This document shows positions 1 to 8,525 of a stretch of 64,000 bases of DNA, piece after piece (position 1 is the first letter of the stretch; each line of letters starts with the position of its first letter). The notes beneath the pieces are model-generated. The model made no database searches. It was not told the origin of the DNA and was given only the letters and a program-made list of their open reading frames with translations. This DNA comes from Pseudomonas gingeri (GTDB lineage Bacteria > Pseudomonadota > Gammaproteobacteria > Pseudomonadales > Pseudomonadaceae). The stretch lies in the NCBI RefSeq assembly GCF_013386165.1, contig NZ_JACAOS010000003.1:352343-416342 (forward strand), in the 5' to 3' direction. A program made the translations under genes and the position numbers.

Positions 1-270
1 GCTCTGTTTTTCCATTGCGCAGCGAAATTCGTTGCCTTGCTCTCTGATTTCGGCGCGAAGCTCGTTGCCTTGCTCCTTGAATTCAGCGCGAAGCTCGTTT
101 CCCTGATTAGCCATGGCTAGGGCAAGGGCGCCTATCTGCTCACCTTGAGCTTTGACCGAGTCGCAGAGGTCTTTGATCGAGCCTCGCAGCTCTCGACCCA
201 AATCGACGGTTTTTTGAATCAGTTGTTTCTCTGTGCGTATCAGAGCGGATTTCGATGCCAGGTTTTGCAC
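1..270 (-). CDS. Partial coiled-coil protein with 11-residue repeats (C-terminal part outside window)
   Basis: An open minus-strand frame runs off the left edge (90 codons visible). I start it at GTG 268-270 because GGGAGG lies about 6 nt upstream of it; the frame stays open further upstream to a stop near 405 but holds no ATG there. The end of the visible protein is three tandem 11-residue units of the form QGNELRAEFKE / QGNELRAEIRE / QGNEFRCAMEK, seen in DNA as a 33-nt period (about 22, 55 and 88). Hendecad repeats with alternating acidic and basic residues are typical of long parallel coiled coils. I see no catalytic motif or membrane segment. Function unknown; a structural or phage-like role is possible but only a guess. 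The start codon is uncertain. Confidence 0.5.
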   Translation of the reverse strand, partial: MQNLASKSALIRTEKQLIQKTVDLGRELRGSIKDLCDSVKAQGEQIGALALAMANQGNELRAEFKEQGNELRAEIREQGNEFRCAMEKQS

Positions 271-492
271 TCCGACCTCCCAAGCCTCTACGTGGCCCTG
301 TTTTTTTCGGTGGTACGCCGATGGCTGAAAACGCGTCAGACACCACCGTTGATCGACTGATGATGTCTCTTTCTCAATGGGCTGAGATAGCCAGTCTCTT
401 CCGGGCTAAATGTAGGAAATAACGTCGCTTGCTGCGCGTAGATACACGTGGGTGGTCCATAGCCGAGGAGTGAAGTTTCAGGTGTGGCTCGC

Positions 493-1404
493 TCAGCCAG
501 CCATGACTGGATCCGCCTCGTTCTGCGCATAACGCGTCGGCGACAGTCCGACATGGCGGGTGAAGGCGACGCTGAACGCGCTCGCGGAGCTATACCCAAC
601 GCGCTGTGCAATTTCCGCCAGGCCGCCTTCCTTGCGGCGCAGCAGATTCTTGGCCAAGGCCATGCGCCAAGTCAGCAAATAGGCCATCGGTGCTGTGCCC
701 AGCGCGCGATTGAATCGCTCGAAGAAGGCCGAACGGGAGAGGGCGGCCTCTTTCGCCAATTGCGCAACCGTCCACGATCGGGTCGGGCTTTCGTGCATGC
801 GTCTGATCGCCACGGCGAGGCGCTCATCGGCAAGCCCACGCAGTAGGCCCGGCGAGGTGGCGGGCCCCAGCGTGGATCGGAGGGCTTCGATCAGCAGCAC
901 CTCCAACAGGTGGGCCAGGATCACCTCCCGCGCCGGTCGCTGCGCGCGCGCCTCTTCGCCCACCAGTTGAACAAGGGTGGCGAGTCTTCTCTCGCCACGA
1001 ACATGGACGAACTGCGGAAGGAGCGATACCAGCAAGGCAGCGTCCGGCGAGCCGAAGACACAGTGGCCCACCAGTAACAGCACTTCATGGGCACCGCCTT
1101 GCACACCCAGCCGAAACTCGCCGTGGAGCAGCGCGACGGGTGCTGTCTCAACCTCCTCGGGCGGCGGTTCAATACTCGACATCGCAAAGCCGGGCGAGGA
1201 GGGAATCAAGACGAAGTCACCTTCCTGGAGGTCGATCGGCTCGCGCCCCTCAACCGTGAGGCGGGACGAACCTTCGAGGAGCACGCAGTAGAAAGGCTGC
1301 CCGGCTTCCGATCGGCGAACACGCCAGCGACCCGCACCGCTGACGACTTTCGAGAACGGCGCGCACGGCTGGAGCAGGCTGACGACTTCCGCCAAGGGAT
1401 CAAT
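493..1404 (-). CDS. AraC family transcriptional regulator with N-terminal cupin domain
   Basis: About 303 residues. The N-terminal half is a cupin-type ligand domain of the kind found in AraC_binding/cupin_6 regulators (LLEGSSRLTVEG, GDFVLIPSSPG). The C-terminal 100 residues carry two AraC helix-turn-helix units: WTVAQLAKEAALSRSAFFERF, and LAEIAQRVGYSSASAFSVAF followed by GLSPTRY. I start at ATG 1402-1404 (MIDPLAEVV); the frame is open upstream to a TTG at 1452, but that extension has no good ribosome binding site. The gene is divergent from the short-chain dehydrogenase at 1510 with about 105 nt between them. In this family such pairs usually mean the regulator controls the neighbouring oxidoreductase; that is inference here. 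Confidence 0.88.
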   Translation of the reverse strand: MDPLAEVVSLLQPCAPFSKVVSGAGRWRVRRSEAGQPFYCVLLEGSSRLTVEGREPIDLQEGDFVLIPSSPGFAMSSIEPPPEEVETAPVALLHGEFRLGVQGGAHEVLLLVGHCVFGSPDAALLVSLLPQFVHVRGERRLATLVQLVGEEARAQRPAREVILAHLLEVLLIEALRSTLGPATSPGLLRGLADERLAVAIRRMHESPTRSWTVAQLAKEAALSRSAFFERFNRALGTAPMAYLLTWRMALAKNLLRRKEGGLAEIAQRVGYSSASAFSVAFTRHVGLSPTRYAQNEADPVMAG

Positions 1405-1509
1405 CATGGGCAGGACTCTTGCGAATGGAATATGGACTTTCGAGTGTAGCAAGTCCGGTAACGGGGCCGTATCGTTTCTGTACCAGCCATTACCTGCAGG
1501 AAGTCATTG

Positions 1510-2241
1510 ATGAAAACCGTTCTGATAACAGGGTGCTCGTCCGGTTTCGGCCTTGAAACCGCCCGATACTTTCTCGAGCGCGATTGGAAGGTCATCGCCA
1601 CCATGCGCACGCCTCGCGAGGATGTATTGCCGCGTTCCGAGCATCTGCGTGTACTGGCGCTCGACGTGACCGACCCCCATAGCATCCGTCAGGCAATCGA
1701 GGCCGCAGGCCCCATCGATGTGCTGGTCAATAATGCCGGGATTGGCATGTTGGGGGCCCTTGAAGGCACGCCGATGGAGACCGCACGGAGTGTTTTCGAG
1801 ACCAACACCCTTGGCACGATAGCGATGACCCAGGCGGTGCTGCCTCAGTTCCGGCAGCGCAAGGCCGGCACGGTGGTGAACGTCACGTCGAGCGTGACCT
1901 TGAAGTCCCTCGCGCTGCTTTCCGTGTACACCGCGAGCAAGGCGGCGATCAATGCGTTCACCGAGTCGCTGGCCCTGGAGCTTCAGCCGTTCAATATCCG
2001 TGTGAGTCTGGTACTCCCGGGCCGGGCGCCTGAAACGCGCTTCGGTGAAAACGCACAGGCGCGAATACTCATCCCCGAGGCCTATGCCGATCTGGCGCAG
2101 AGCGTCTTCGCACAATGGGCCCAGTCGTCTGAGGTCACTTTGTCGCGTGATGTGGCCGAAGCCGTCTGGCGTGCAGCCACCGACCCGGCAGCGCCGCTTC
2201 GCATGGTTGCCGGAGCGGACGCTTTGGCGTTGGTCGAATGA
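1510..2241 (+). CDS. SDR family NAD(P)-dependent oxidoreductase
   Basis: About 243 residues, the usual length of a classical short-chain dehydrogenase. The cofactor-binding TGCSSGFG is at residues 6-13, NNAGIGMLG follows the fourth strand, the catalytic serine lies in VTSSV and the Tyr/Lys pair in YTASK, so the active site is complete. The substrate cannot be told from the sequence. It is divergently paired with the AraC/cupin regulator ending at 1404, its likely controller. A TTG immediately precedes the chosen ATG. The EamA exporter on the other strand converges on it with a 10-nt gap. Confidence 0.88.
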   Translation: MKTVLITGCSSGFGLETARYFLERDWKVIATMRTPREDVLPRSEHLRVLALDVTDPHSIRQAIEAAGPIDVLVNNAGIGMLGALEGTPMETARSVFETNTLGTIAMTQAVLPQFRQRKAGTVVNVTSSVTLKSLALLSVYTASKAAINAFTESLALELQPFNIRVSLVLPGRAPETRFGENAQARILIPEAYADLAQSVFAQWAQSSEVTLSRDVAEAVWRAATDPAAPLRMVAGADALALVE

Positions 2242-2251
2242 GCCAGGACTC

Positions 2252-3193
2252 CTAGGAGGACTGCTGATTTGCGAGCACGCGCAGGCGCGTGCTCTTTCCC
2301 AGAAGATCATGGCCGCTGACCACTCCAATGCCGATCAGGACCAGTATCGAGCCGATAACGAATGATGCCTCCAACGTTTCGCCCAGTAACCAGACGCCGA
2401 ACGCCACACCAAACAAAGGGGTGAGGAGTGAGAGCACGCCGAGGCGCGACCCGAGATAGCGGCCCAGCAGCCAAAACCAAGCCATAAGGCTCAAGAACGA
2501 AAAGATGACGGTTTGGAAGGCCAGGCTTGCAAGTGCAGTCATCGACACGTGCATATGGTTTTGCCCCGTCGCCCAAGCCATCAGGCCCAAGATCACAAAA
2601 GCTACGACCAGTTGGTAGAAAAGCGTCAATGGCGCGGGTGCATTCGTGAGTCGCGAGCAGCGTATGGTCAGCGTGGTCGCCCCCCAGGCGATCGCCGCCA
2701 ACAAACCCAGCGCATCGCCAAAACGTTGGGCGCTCGCCGACGCACCTGTTGCCCCGGGTCCATAAAAAGCCAGCGTGATGCCGGCAAACGCGATCAGAAT
2801 ACCCACCCATTGCACAAGGGCGAGTCGCTCACTGGCGAATCGAAAGTGCAGGCCGATGGCTGCAAAAATCGGAGCGGTGTAGAGGAAGATCACCATATGA
2901 GCGGCGGACGTGTAGCCCAGCCCTTCAGAGACAGCGATGTACTCGATTGCAAAAAGCACCCCGACGATTGTTCCGCCTCGCCAGGTGTCGATGCTGCACT
3001 GCACCCGATATCGACGCAGCAACAAGAGCAGGCCCACCATGACCGCGGCGATACCGGAGCGCAGGGCAATTTGAAACAGCGGCACCACATCCTGCGCCGC
3101 GACCTTGATCGCTACCTGCTGAAGGCCCCAAATGGCACAGATCACGATCATCATCACCACGGCTTGATGATCAATAGGCTGACGATTATCCAT
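2252..3193 (-). CDS. DMT superfamily transporter, EamA family (exporter)
   Basis: About 313 residues, almost all hydrophobic, with roughly ten predicted membrane helices in two repeated EamA halves (first starting near AIWGLQQVAIKVAAQ, second near AIAWGATTLTIRC). Typical length and layout for drug/metabolite exporters of the inner membrane. The substrate is unknown. It starts with ATG at 3193 and is divergent from the AraC-type gene at 3317 with 123 nt between, so that regulator probably controls it (inference). Confidence 0.87.
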   Translation of the reverse strand: MDNRQPIDHQAVVMMIVICAIWGLQQVAIKVAAQDVVPLFQIALRSGIAAVMVGLLLLLRRYRVQCSIDTWRGGTIVGVLFAIEYIAVSEGLGYTSAAHMVIFLYTAPIFAAIGLHFRFASERLALVQWVGILIAFAGITLAFYGPGATGASASAQRFGDALGLLAAIAWGATTLTIRCSRLTNAPAPLTLFYQLVVAFVILGLMAWATGQNHMHVSMTALASLAFQTVIFSFLSLMAWFWLLGRYLGSRLGVLSLLTPLFGVAFGVWLLGETLEASFVIGSILVLIGIGVVSGHDLLGKSTRLRVLANQQSS

Positions 3194-3316
3194 CGCATGC
3201 TACCCCGAACGAATGTATGGGGGCAGTCTGCGGTCGGCGGAACTGTCGGATATAGCGTCAAAACGACAAGCGATAGCGCATAATAGTCATTCGATTTCAA
3301 CCACGCGGCCACCTCC

Positions 3317-4108
3317 ATGAACAAGCCTGCCGTGCACCTGATCATCGCGCCGTTCACGAGTGAGATCCCGGCGCCCATCTATTTTCGAACCGCCCAGATA
3401 CCAGCCTCCGCCACCTATCCAACGCACCGACATCCCTGGGGCGAGTTTGTGTATTCATTCAGTGGTGTCATGGAGATCAAGCTGTCGGACAAGCATTTTA
3501 TTGCGCCTCCGCACTACGGCGTATGGCTGCCACCCAACGCCGAACACTGGGCTCTCAATCGCCAGGAAGCCTGTCATTGTTCGCTCTATATCGCTGAACC
3601 CCTGTGCGAACAGTTGCCTGAGAGTGCCTGTGCGCTGACGATTACGCCCTTGATACGCGCGCTGCTGGATGAGCTGCGGGCATCTCCCCCAGCGCTGGCT
3701 CAAACGGAAGAGGACAGTCGTCTGCTGTACGTCTTGTTGGACCGGCTGAACAAAACGTCTCGAGAGGGCAGCTACCTACCTGGCTCCAATGACCCCATTC
3801 TGTCTCCCATCCTTGAGCGCCTGGAGCAGAACCCCGCCGACGACCGCTCTCTGGGGGATTGGGCCCGGCTGGTCAACGCGACAGAGCGCACGCTGCTGCG
3901 GCGCTGTCAGCGTGATCTGGGAATGTCGCTGGCGCAGTGGAAACAACGCTTGAAAGTGATGCGCTCACTCGAACTGCTGCGCCATGGCGCTACCGTCGAA
4001 GCGATAGCCTTCGATCTCGGCTACAACAGTTCCTCTTCGTTTATAAGCATGTTTCGCAAGTTGACGGGGGAAACGCCCCATGAGTATCGCCGGGAAAAGC
4101 TGAATTGA
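3317..4108 (+). CDS. AraC family transcriptional regulator (cupin plus HTH)
   Basis: About 263 residues. An N-terminal cupin with the metal-site-like THRHPWGEFVYSFSG is followed by a C-terminal AraC DNA-binding domain: LGDWARLVNATERTLLRRC for the first HTH, and VEAIAFDLGYNSSSSFISMF with GETPHEYRR for the second. This is the short cupin-AraC type that often represses or activates an adjacent exporter gene. It is divergent from the EamA transporter at 2252-3193, which is its most likely target. Confidence 0.88.
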   Translation: MNKPAVHLIIAPFTSEIPAPIYFRTAQIPASATYPTHRHPWGEFVYSFSGVMEIKLSDKHFIAPPHYGVWLPPNAEHWALNRQEACHCSLYIAEPLCEQLPESACALTITPLIRALLDELRASPPALAQTEEDSRLLYVLLDRLNKTSREGSYLPGSNDPILSPILERLEQNPADDRSLGDWARLVNATERTLLRRCQRDLGMSLAQWKQRLKVMRSLELLRHGATVEAIAFDLGYNSSSSFISMFRKLTGETPHEYRREKLN

Positions 4109-4257
4109 GTGGGTCTGGCCAATGTTTAAAATGATATCGTTTGAGCAGGGCACCAGGCCGAAACCCGTCACGGAAGATTGACCATATGATGCAGGATGTC
4201 GAGAACATAACCCGACAGTCAAATAACTCGGTGAGCTGTCCGGCTTCGGTGTTGGGC

Positions 4258-5295
4258 ATGGCGAAAGAGACGTCGAGATCTCTGCTCACGCTGATCTTTT
4301 TTTGGGGCGCAATATCTGTATCAACCGCCTCCCAGGCGCAAACAGCGCTTCAAGGTGTTTGGCAAGGTCAGTTGGGTAGTAGCGCCATCACCGCCTGTTT
4401 CAACCCCCAAGCTAATGGTGATGGCGGTAGTTATTACTACAACCGCCATCGGGTTCCGATCCCGCTGTCCGCTACCTCAGTGCCTGGCGCATGGAATGAG
4501 CACACCGAAGATGGCCAGTCGACGGGCACCTGGAACATTGATACGTCAAGTGACGCCGCAATTAAGGGCACCTGGCATTCTCCGAAGGACGCTACAGCAC
4601 TGCCTATTGTGCTTCAGCGGGTAGAGCCTTCAGAAGCCAGCAAGGACTGTGGTAGTGACGCGTATGTCAATTCGCTGGAAGCGACCAATGGCATGACTAC
4701 CATTGAGAAAGGTTCAACGAATGGACATGCCTATACCGTCGCTACCAAGGCTGGTCAGAAGACTCTCAGCGTGGTGGGAAATAACGACTCGGCGACTCGC
4801 AAGATAAACAAGGCAATCGCCAAAATTGCCTATGACCCTAAGGGTGTTGAAACCTTCAACCGCGAACGACGTGAGTCGTTGACTGATTTTGCTAAGCCTT
4901 TCACCAGCGAGATATCGGTAAAACCGACGTATTGGACTACTCACTGGGTGACAGTACAGTTTTATCATTGGGAAAAGGGCTATGGTCGAAGTGGAATCAG
5001 TTGGACCTACCATACCTGGAATCTGGATACCGGTGATGAGGTAGACCCCTGGAGCTGGATCGGTTCCCAGGAAAAATTGAATGCATGGTTAAAGGCGCAC
5101 ACGGAGCTTGGTCCTGAATGTGCCGATAGCGAGCATGGTCCGCTTGAGCTGACATTTGATGCCAAGGGAATCAATCTGGCGGAAGCCGCTACAGGTCGTG
5201 ACTGTGATCTGGATTACTCGTTGTCCTGGCTGGACGTGAAGCCGATGTTGTCGGCAAAAGGTAAGGCCGCGTACGACAGTCTTCAGGATAAATAG
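4258..5295 (+). CDS. Secreted/periplasmic protein of unknown function
   Basis: About 345 residues from ATG 4258. That start gives a classical Sec signal (MAKETSRSLLTLIFFWGAIS, then cleavage near ASQAQ). The frame is open upstream: ATG 4186 has a better Shine-Dalgarno (GGAAG) but would put 24 extra residues before the signal, so the start is unsettled. The mature part begins with a beta-rich segment (LQGVWQGQLGSSAITACF, typical of small extracytoplasmic modules) and ends with a region rich in Trp/Tyr (WTYHTWNLDTGDEVDPWSW). This end loosely resembles the C-terminal domains of RsiV/DUF3298-like proteins, but I do not claim that assignment. Four or more cysteines suggest disulfides. It follows the AraC gene by about 150 nt and may be independently expressed. 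Confidence 0.7.
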   Translation: MAKETSRSLLTLIFFWGAISVSTASQAQTALQGVWQGQLGSSAITACFNPQANGDGGSYYYNRHRVPIPLSATSVPGAWNEHTEDGQSTGTWNIDTSSDAAIKGTWHSPKDATALPIVLQRVEPSEASKDCGSDAYVNSLEATNGMTTIEKGSTNGHAYTVATKAGQKTLSVVGNNDSATRKINKAIAKIAYDPKGVETFNRERRESLTDFAKPFTSEISVKPTYWTTHWVTVQFYHWEKGYGRSGISWTYHTWNLDTGDEVDPWSWIGSQEKLNAWLKAHTELGPECADSEHGPLELTFDAKGINLAEAATGRDCDLDYSLSWLDVKPMLSAKGKAAYDSLQDK

Positions 5296-5300
5296 TATGT

Positions 5301-5336
5301 CTGACTGATGATTGTCGGTTGGCCCTCATCAGTCAG
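5301..5336. terminator. Stem-loop after the secreted-protein gene
   Basis: CTGACTGATGA (5301-5311) and TCATCAGTCAG (5326-5336) form a perfect 11-bp stem with a 14-nt loop, starting 5 nt after the stop at 5295. No T-run follows, so it may be a Rho-dependent or 3'-stabilising hairpin rather than a classical terminator. Confidence 0.45.
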
Positions 5337-5445
5337 CACTTGCGGAGCACAACCGGTGTCGTTAAACGGTTGCCCATTTATGCGACAGCCTGCATGGCTT
5401 CCTGAACACGGGCGTTGAGGCTGATGGTGGTGGGAGAGGGCTTCA

Positions 5446-5820
5446 TCATGCGAGTTGTGTCTCGATAGGAACGCTTCTGGAAGTGATCTCATCGCCGGTA
5501 TGTAGCGTCGTGAGGGTTTCAATCAACACGATGCCACACTCGTCGTCAGCCACCGGGTTATGCCTGACCCCCTTGGGTATGACATAAAATTCGCCGGCCT
5601 TGAGGATCACCTCTCGGTGCTCCAACTGAATCTTCAAGGTGCCATAGACCACCATGAACATTTCATCTTCGTCGGCATGGGCATGCCAGAGCAGTTCACC
5701 TTTGAGCTTGGCCACCTTGATGTACTGATCGTTGACGCGGCCGATGACTTGCGGCGACCAGTGTTGGGTCACGTTGTCCAGGGCGGCTTCGATGTTGATG
5801 GGGCTGTTGGCGATGATCAT
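5446..5820 (-). CDS. Cupin domain-containing protein
   Basis: 124 residues, a single small cupin barrel. The two cupin motifs are visible: HAHADEDEMFMVVYG with the metal-binding His/His/Glu pattern, then GEFYVIPKGVRHNP with the last His. No other domain. Small cupins of this kind bind a metal and may act as isomerases, dioxygenases or sensors; no substrate can be inferred. It is divergent from the LysR gene at 5924 (103 nt apart), which probably regulates it. Confidence 0.82.
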   Translation of the reverse strand: MIIANSPINIEAALDNVTQHWSPQVIGRVNDQYIKVAKLKGELLWHAHADEDEMFMVVYGTLKIQLEHREVILKAGEFYVIPKGVRHNPVADDECGIVLIETLTTLHTGDEITSRSVPIETQLA

Positions 5821-5923
5821 TGTTCGGGCTCCGTCAGTGTGGGCAGGGCAAAGTACATTGGCCAGTCGACGGGGGATATCGAATGTCTATAATGCGGGCA
5901 TTAGGGTTCGTAATGGTTCGGCA

Positions 5924-6802
5924 ATGCCCAGAATTCGCACTATTGATCTCACTCTCCTGCGGACATTTGTCGGCGTGGCGGAAGCGGGCAGCATCAGCGC
6001 GGCTGCCCGGCGTTTGCATATCACTCAAGGCGGCATAAGCCAGCAGATCAAACGCCTGGAAGCTTTTTTCGATTGCGTGCTGGTGGAGCGTGATGTCCGT
6101 GGCAGTCGCTTGACTGAGCGGGGCGCGGGATTACTGCCCCATGCTCGGCGTCTGCTCGGTCTCAACGATCAGTTGTGTGAGGAAATGCTCGGCGCGACGA
6201 CTCCGAAAAAAGTGCGGCTGGGCGTGCCTTATGACATGGCCGGGGCGCATTTCGCGCCGGTTCTCAAGACCTACGCGCAACGCTATCCAGAGGTAGAAGT
6301 GAGTCTTGTCACGGGCTCGTCGGTGGACCTGATGCAGGATTACGCTAAGGGCCTTGTTGATCTGACGATCAACCAATGCCCGGCCCGTGACGCCGTGGGT
6401 GAGTATCTGGCTGTGGAGGCCTTGGTCTGGGTGGGCGGTTCAGGCGAACTGTTTCGCCAGCGACCCTTGCCTCTCTGTTTTGTCACGCCGACCTGCACAT
6501 TCCGCAGCACGGCATTTTCATTGTTGAGCGAGGCGGGTATCAGTTGGAGGGTCGTTTTCGAAAACGCCTCGGCGGAGGCGACGCTTTCAACCGTGCGCAG
6601 CGAGCTGGCCCTGACGCCGTGGTTGCGCTCGCTGGTGCCTGATGATTTGCATGAGCTTGGAAGCGAATCCGGGTTGCCCCTGTTGCCGGACTTTGCAATC
6701 CAACTGAGGGTGGCCGAAGGCGCGGATCCAGCCGTTGTGGATATGGCCGAGGTGATTCGTGAACATTACCTCAGGCTCAACAGGAACGGCCTGCCTCACT
6801 GA
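5924..6802 (+). CDS. LysR family transcriptional regulator
   Basis: About 292 residues. The N-terminal winged HTH is clear (LTLLRTFVGVAEAGSISAAA, then RRLHITQGGISQQIKRLE), followed by a LysR substrate-binding domain (VRLGVPYDMAGAHFAPVL, a pocket-type fold). I take ATG 5924; the frame is open back to 5732, but that extension overlaps the divergent promoter region and has no homologous look. It is divergent to the cupin gene ending at 5820 and most likely controls it. Confidence 0.87.
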   Translation: MPRIRTIDLTLLRTFVGVAEAGSISAAARRLHITQGGISQQIKRLEAFFDCVLVERDVRGSRLTERGAGLLPHARRLLGLNDQLCEEMLGATTPKKVRLGVPYDMAGAHFAPVLKTYAQRYPEVEVSLVTGSSVDLMQDYAKGLVDLTINQCPARDAVGEYLAVEALVWVGGSGELFRQRPLPLCFVTPTCTFRSTAFSLLSEAGISWRVVFENASAEATLSTVRSELALTPWLRSLVPDDLHELGSESGLPLLPDFAIQLRVAEGADPAVVDMAEVIREHYLRLNRNGLPH

Positions 6803-6827
6803 AAGAGCTGCTGGGTTAAGGGGATTT

Positions 6828-6922
6828 TGTAGGAGCGAGCTTGCTCGCGATGGACCTGAGAGCACCGCATTCGCCCAGCAAACGCTGCGTTAACGTTCAT
6901 CGCGAGCAAGCTCGCTCCTACA
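6828..6922. repeat. REP doublet (REPIN) of Pseudomonas type
   Basis: A 25-nt REP-like unit at 6828-6852 (TGTAGGAGCGAGCTTGCTCG...) is repeated in inverted orientation at 6898-6922, with about 45 nt between, so the transcript can fold into one long hairpin. Each unit also holds its own GCGAGC/GCTCGC palindrome. It lies in the gap after the LysR gene, as expected for REP elements mobilised by RAYT transposases; no RAYT gene is in this window. Confidence 0.85.
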
Positions 6923-6938
6923 ATGGCCCGTTTCGCTT

Positions 6939-6957
6939 AGCTGACTGGCATTAGGCC
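6939..6957. repeat. Copy of a 16-bp motif also found inverted at 13394-13409
   Basis: AGCTGACTGGCATTAG followed by GCC. The same 16 bases occur on the opposite strand at 13394-13409, where they form part of a larger inverted repeat. This copy lies 16 nt after the REPIN. The two copies face each other across the accessory stretch. Confidence 0.55.
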
Positions 6958-7057
6958 GTCGGCTAACTTTGACATTATGTGTTACAGCTTTGTTCTACTT
7001 CAGCCCCATATCCTGTGATATTAAATGGCCGCATTCATCTCATGGAAGAGCGCCAGA

Positions 7058-7585
7058 ATGCACGCAAGGATTGCCATCGGAGCATTGCTGATCACCTTAC
7101 TGGCGGGGTGCTCCTCTGCACCACCACTGAATTTCTCAGTCCAGGACGTTTCCCCCTCGACCCACAAGCTTGATGCGGACCTTCGCGCGGTTTCCGTCTC
7201 CTATGCGGCCCCGAACGAGCAGACCGGAGAGGTTCCCTCGAATGGGGAAGCCATTCCCGAGCTTTGGGAGAGAGCGGTCGTCGAGGCCATCAACAAAAGC
7301 TCAATGTTCGACGACGAGTCGACAAAGAAAGTGAATCTCTTCGTCAAAATCCAGGAACTGGATCCCCCGATGGGTGGGGCGACCATGGTCACTGATACTT
7401 CTGCAAAATATCTGCTGGTGAATCGGAAAACGGGTGAAACCTTGCTCGAAGAAACGATTACCAATAAGGGCGTTGTTTCTCCGGGATATGCATTTTCAGG
7501 CGCTGTCCGTGCTAAAGAGTCCATTAATCGTGCCGTGCAAAACAATATTCAAGAATTTTTGAAAAGACTAGATGCTCGGAGGTAG
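7058..7585 (+). CDS. Small predicted lipoprotein
   Basis: About 175 residues starting at ATG 7058, chosen because GGAAGAG sits 8 nt upstream and because it gives a lipoprotein signal: MHARIAIGALLITLLAGCSS with the lipobox LAGC. After the lipidated Cys comes a soluble domain of about 155 residues (DLRAVSVSYAAPNEQ, ELWERAVVEAINKSSMF, NLFVKIQEL, YLLVNRKTGETLLEETI) that resembles small periplasmic lipoproteins which assemble or sense envelope components. I do not recognise a named family. It stands alone between the REPIN and a 319-nt gap. Confidence 0.75.
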   Translation: MHARIAIGALLITLLAGCSSAPPLNFSVQDVSPSTHKLDADLRAVSVSYAAPNEQTGEVPSNGEAIPELWERAVVEAINKSSMFDDESTKKVNLFVKIQELDPPMGGATMVTDTSAKYLLVNRKTGETLLEETITNKGVVSPGYAFSGAVRAKESINRAVQNNIQEFLKRLDARR

Positions 7586-7904
7586 CCTGGCATGAAGAGG
7601 CAGGTGATGAGGTGCGGTTTGTGATGGCCGAAGATGTTCAGTTAACACTCGCCAAAAGGTGGGCGCTCATTGACAGTCTGGAACGGTCCAATGCTGCTGT
7701 TGTTAACAGGCTGCAATCGGCCAGAAGTAGCTCCTCGCTCGCTTTTCCGCTCCCCCAGACTATCCCAGTTCAAATCAGGATTAACATAACGTTCACAAGC
7801 TTTTCTATCGCAGTGGCTGATGCGCGCTGCGGAGCAGGAATAAAGAGCCGGCTCATCGGCACTGCGGTTGGCGAAGCCATAGAGATTGCGTTTAGAGGTT
7901 CACA
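7586..7904. other. Intergenic region before the SLATT gene
   Basis: 319 nt. A plus-strand frame (7612-7932) crosses it, but it overlaps the start of the SLATT gene, has a low-complexity composition and no convincing ribosome binding site, so I do not annotate it. The promoter of the SLATT/CD-NTase operon should lie here; I see no clear -35/-10 pair. Confidence 0.4.
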
Positions 7905-8525
7905 ATGGATCAGCAGATTGCGCTGCGAATGATCGCGGAAAAGGCGTACGACGTCGGGTACTCCGCCAAACTTCATTTCTCCACCTATGACATCGTAGAG
8001 AAAGCACCTGGGTGGATCGGCATGATCTCACTCATTATCGGTGTCCTTTCTCTTTACATCGACGTTTTGGCCGCCAAGCACGTCTCGGCACTTATCACGG
8101 TGGTCGGGATTTGCAGCTTGTACATCACGTATTACTCAGAAACGAAGGGACAATATTTTCAAGCGGGTACCACGCTGACTGAGCTATTCGATCGGTTGAA
8201 GCTGCTGCATGCTCAATGCGAGTCTGCTACTGGGTTTACTCCTGCGCATCAGCATGAGCTAGATCTCATTACCGATACGTTCAGAAAAAAGTGTCTGACC
8301 AAGCACATCCTGTTTTCTGGATGGCTCGCGCACAAAAAATTTTTTTGGGATCAGCAGGTTGGCTGGATCGATGAGTACAGGAAATTCTCTCTACTGAGGG
8401 ACAAGATCCCTTTCTCGTTCTACGCAGTGATCGCCGCAATCTCGATAGCCATAATCGCGACGCTGTGTCTCAGTTCATGCCACGAATTTGTCGTAGCACT
8501 GCAAAGGATTTGCACCCATGAGTAA
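7905..8525 (+). CDS. SLATT domain membrane protein (putative effector of a nucleotide-signalling defence system)
   Basis: 206 residues. The N-terminal AEKAYDVGYSAKLHFSTYD, followed by a tight pair of membrane helices (about residues 37-56 and 61-80) and a soluble helical part with a third hydrophobic segment near the C-terminus (FYAVIAAISIAIIATLCLS), is the pattern of SLATT proteins. In the literature, SLATT proteins are predicted pore-forming effectors next to SMODS-type CD-NTases. Start ATG 7905 with AGAGG 7 nt upstream. It overlaps the CD-NTase start by 8 nt (ATGAGTAA), so the two are translationally coupled. The expected role is membrane disruption on binding a cyclic nucleotide made by the partner; this is family-based inference. 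Confidence 0.82.
   Translation: MDQQIALRMIAEKAYDVGYSAKLHFSTYDIVEKAPGWIGMISLIIGVLSLYIDVLAAKHVSALITVVGICSLYITYYSETKGQYFQAGTTLTELFDRLKLLHAQCESATGFTPAHQHELDLITDTFRKKCLTKHILFSGWLAHKKFFWDQQVGWIDEYRKFSLLRDKIPFSFYAVIAAISIAIIATLCLSSCHEFVVALQRICTHE

Noticed and set aside
22..110. 33-nt tandem repeats considered as a CRISPR-like array
   Set aside because: Units are adjacent without spacers, have a codon-sized period and encode an 11-residue coiled-coil repeat.
7612..7932. 106-codon plus-strand frame before the SLATT gene
   Set aside because: Overlaps the SLATT start, no convincing ribosome binding site, no recognisable protein features.
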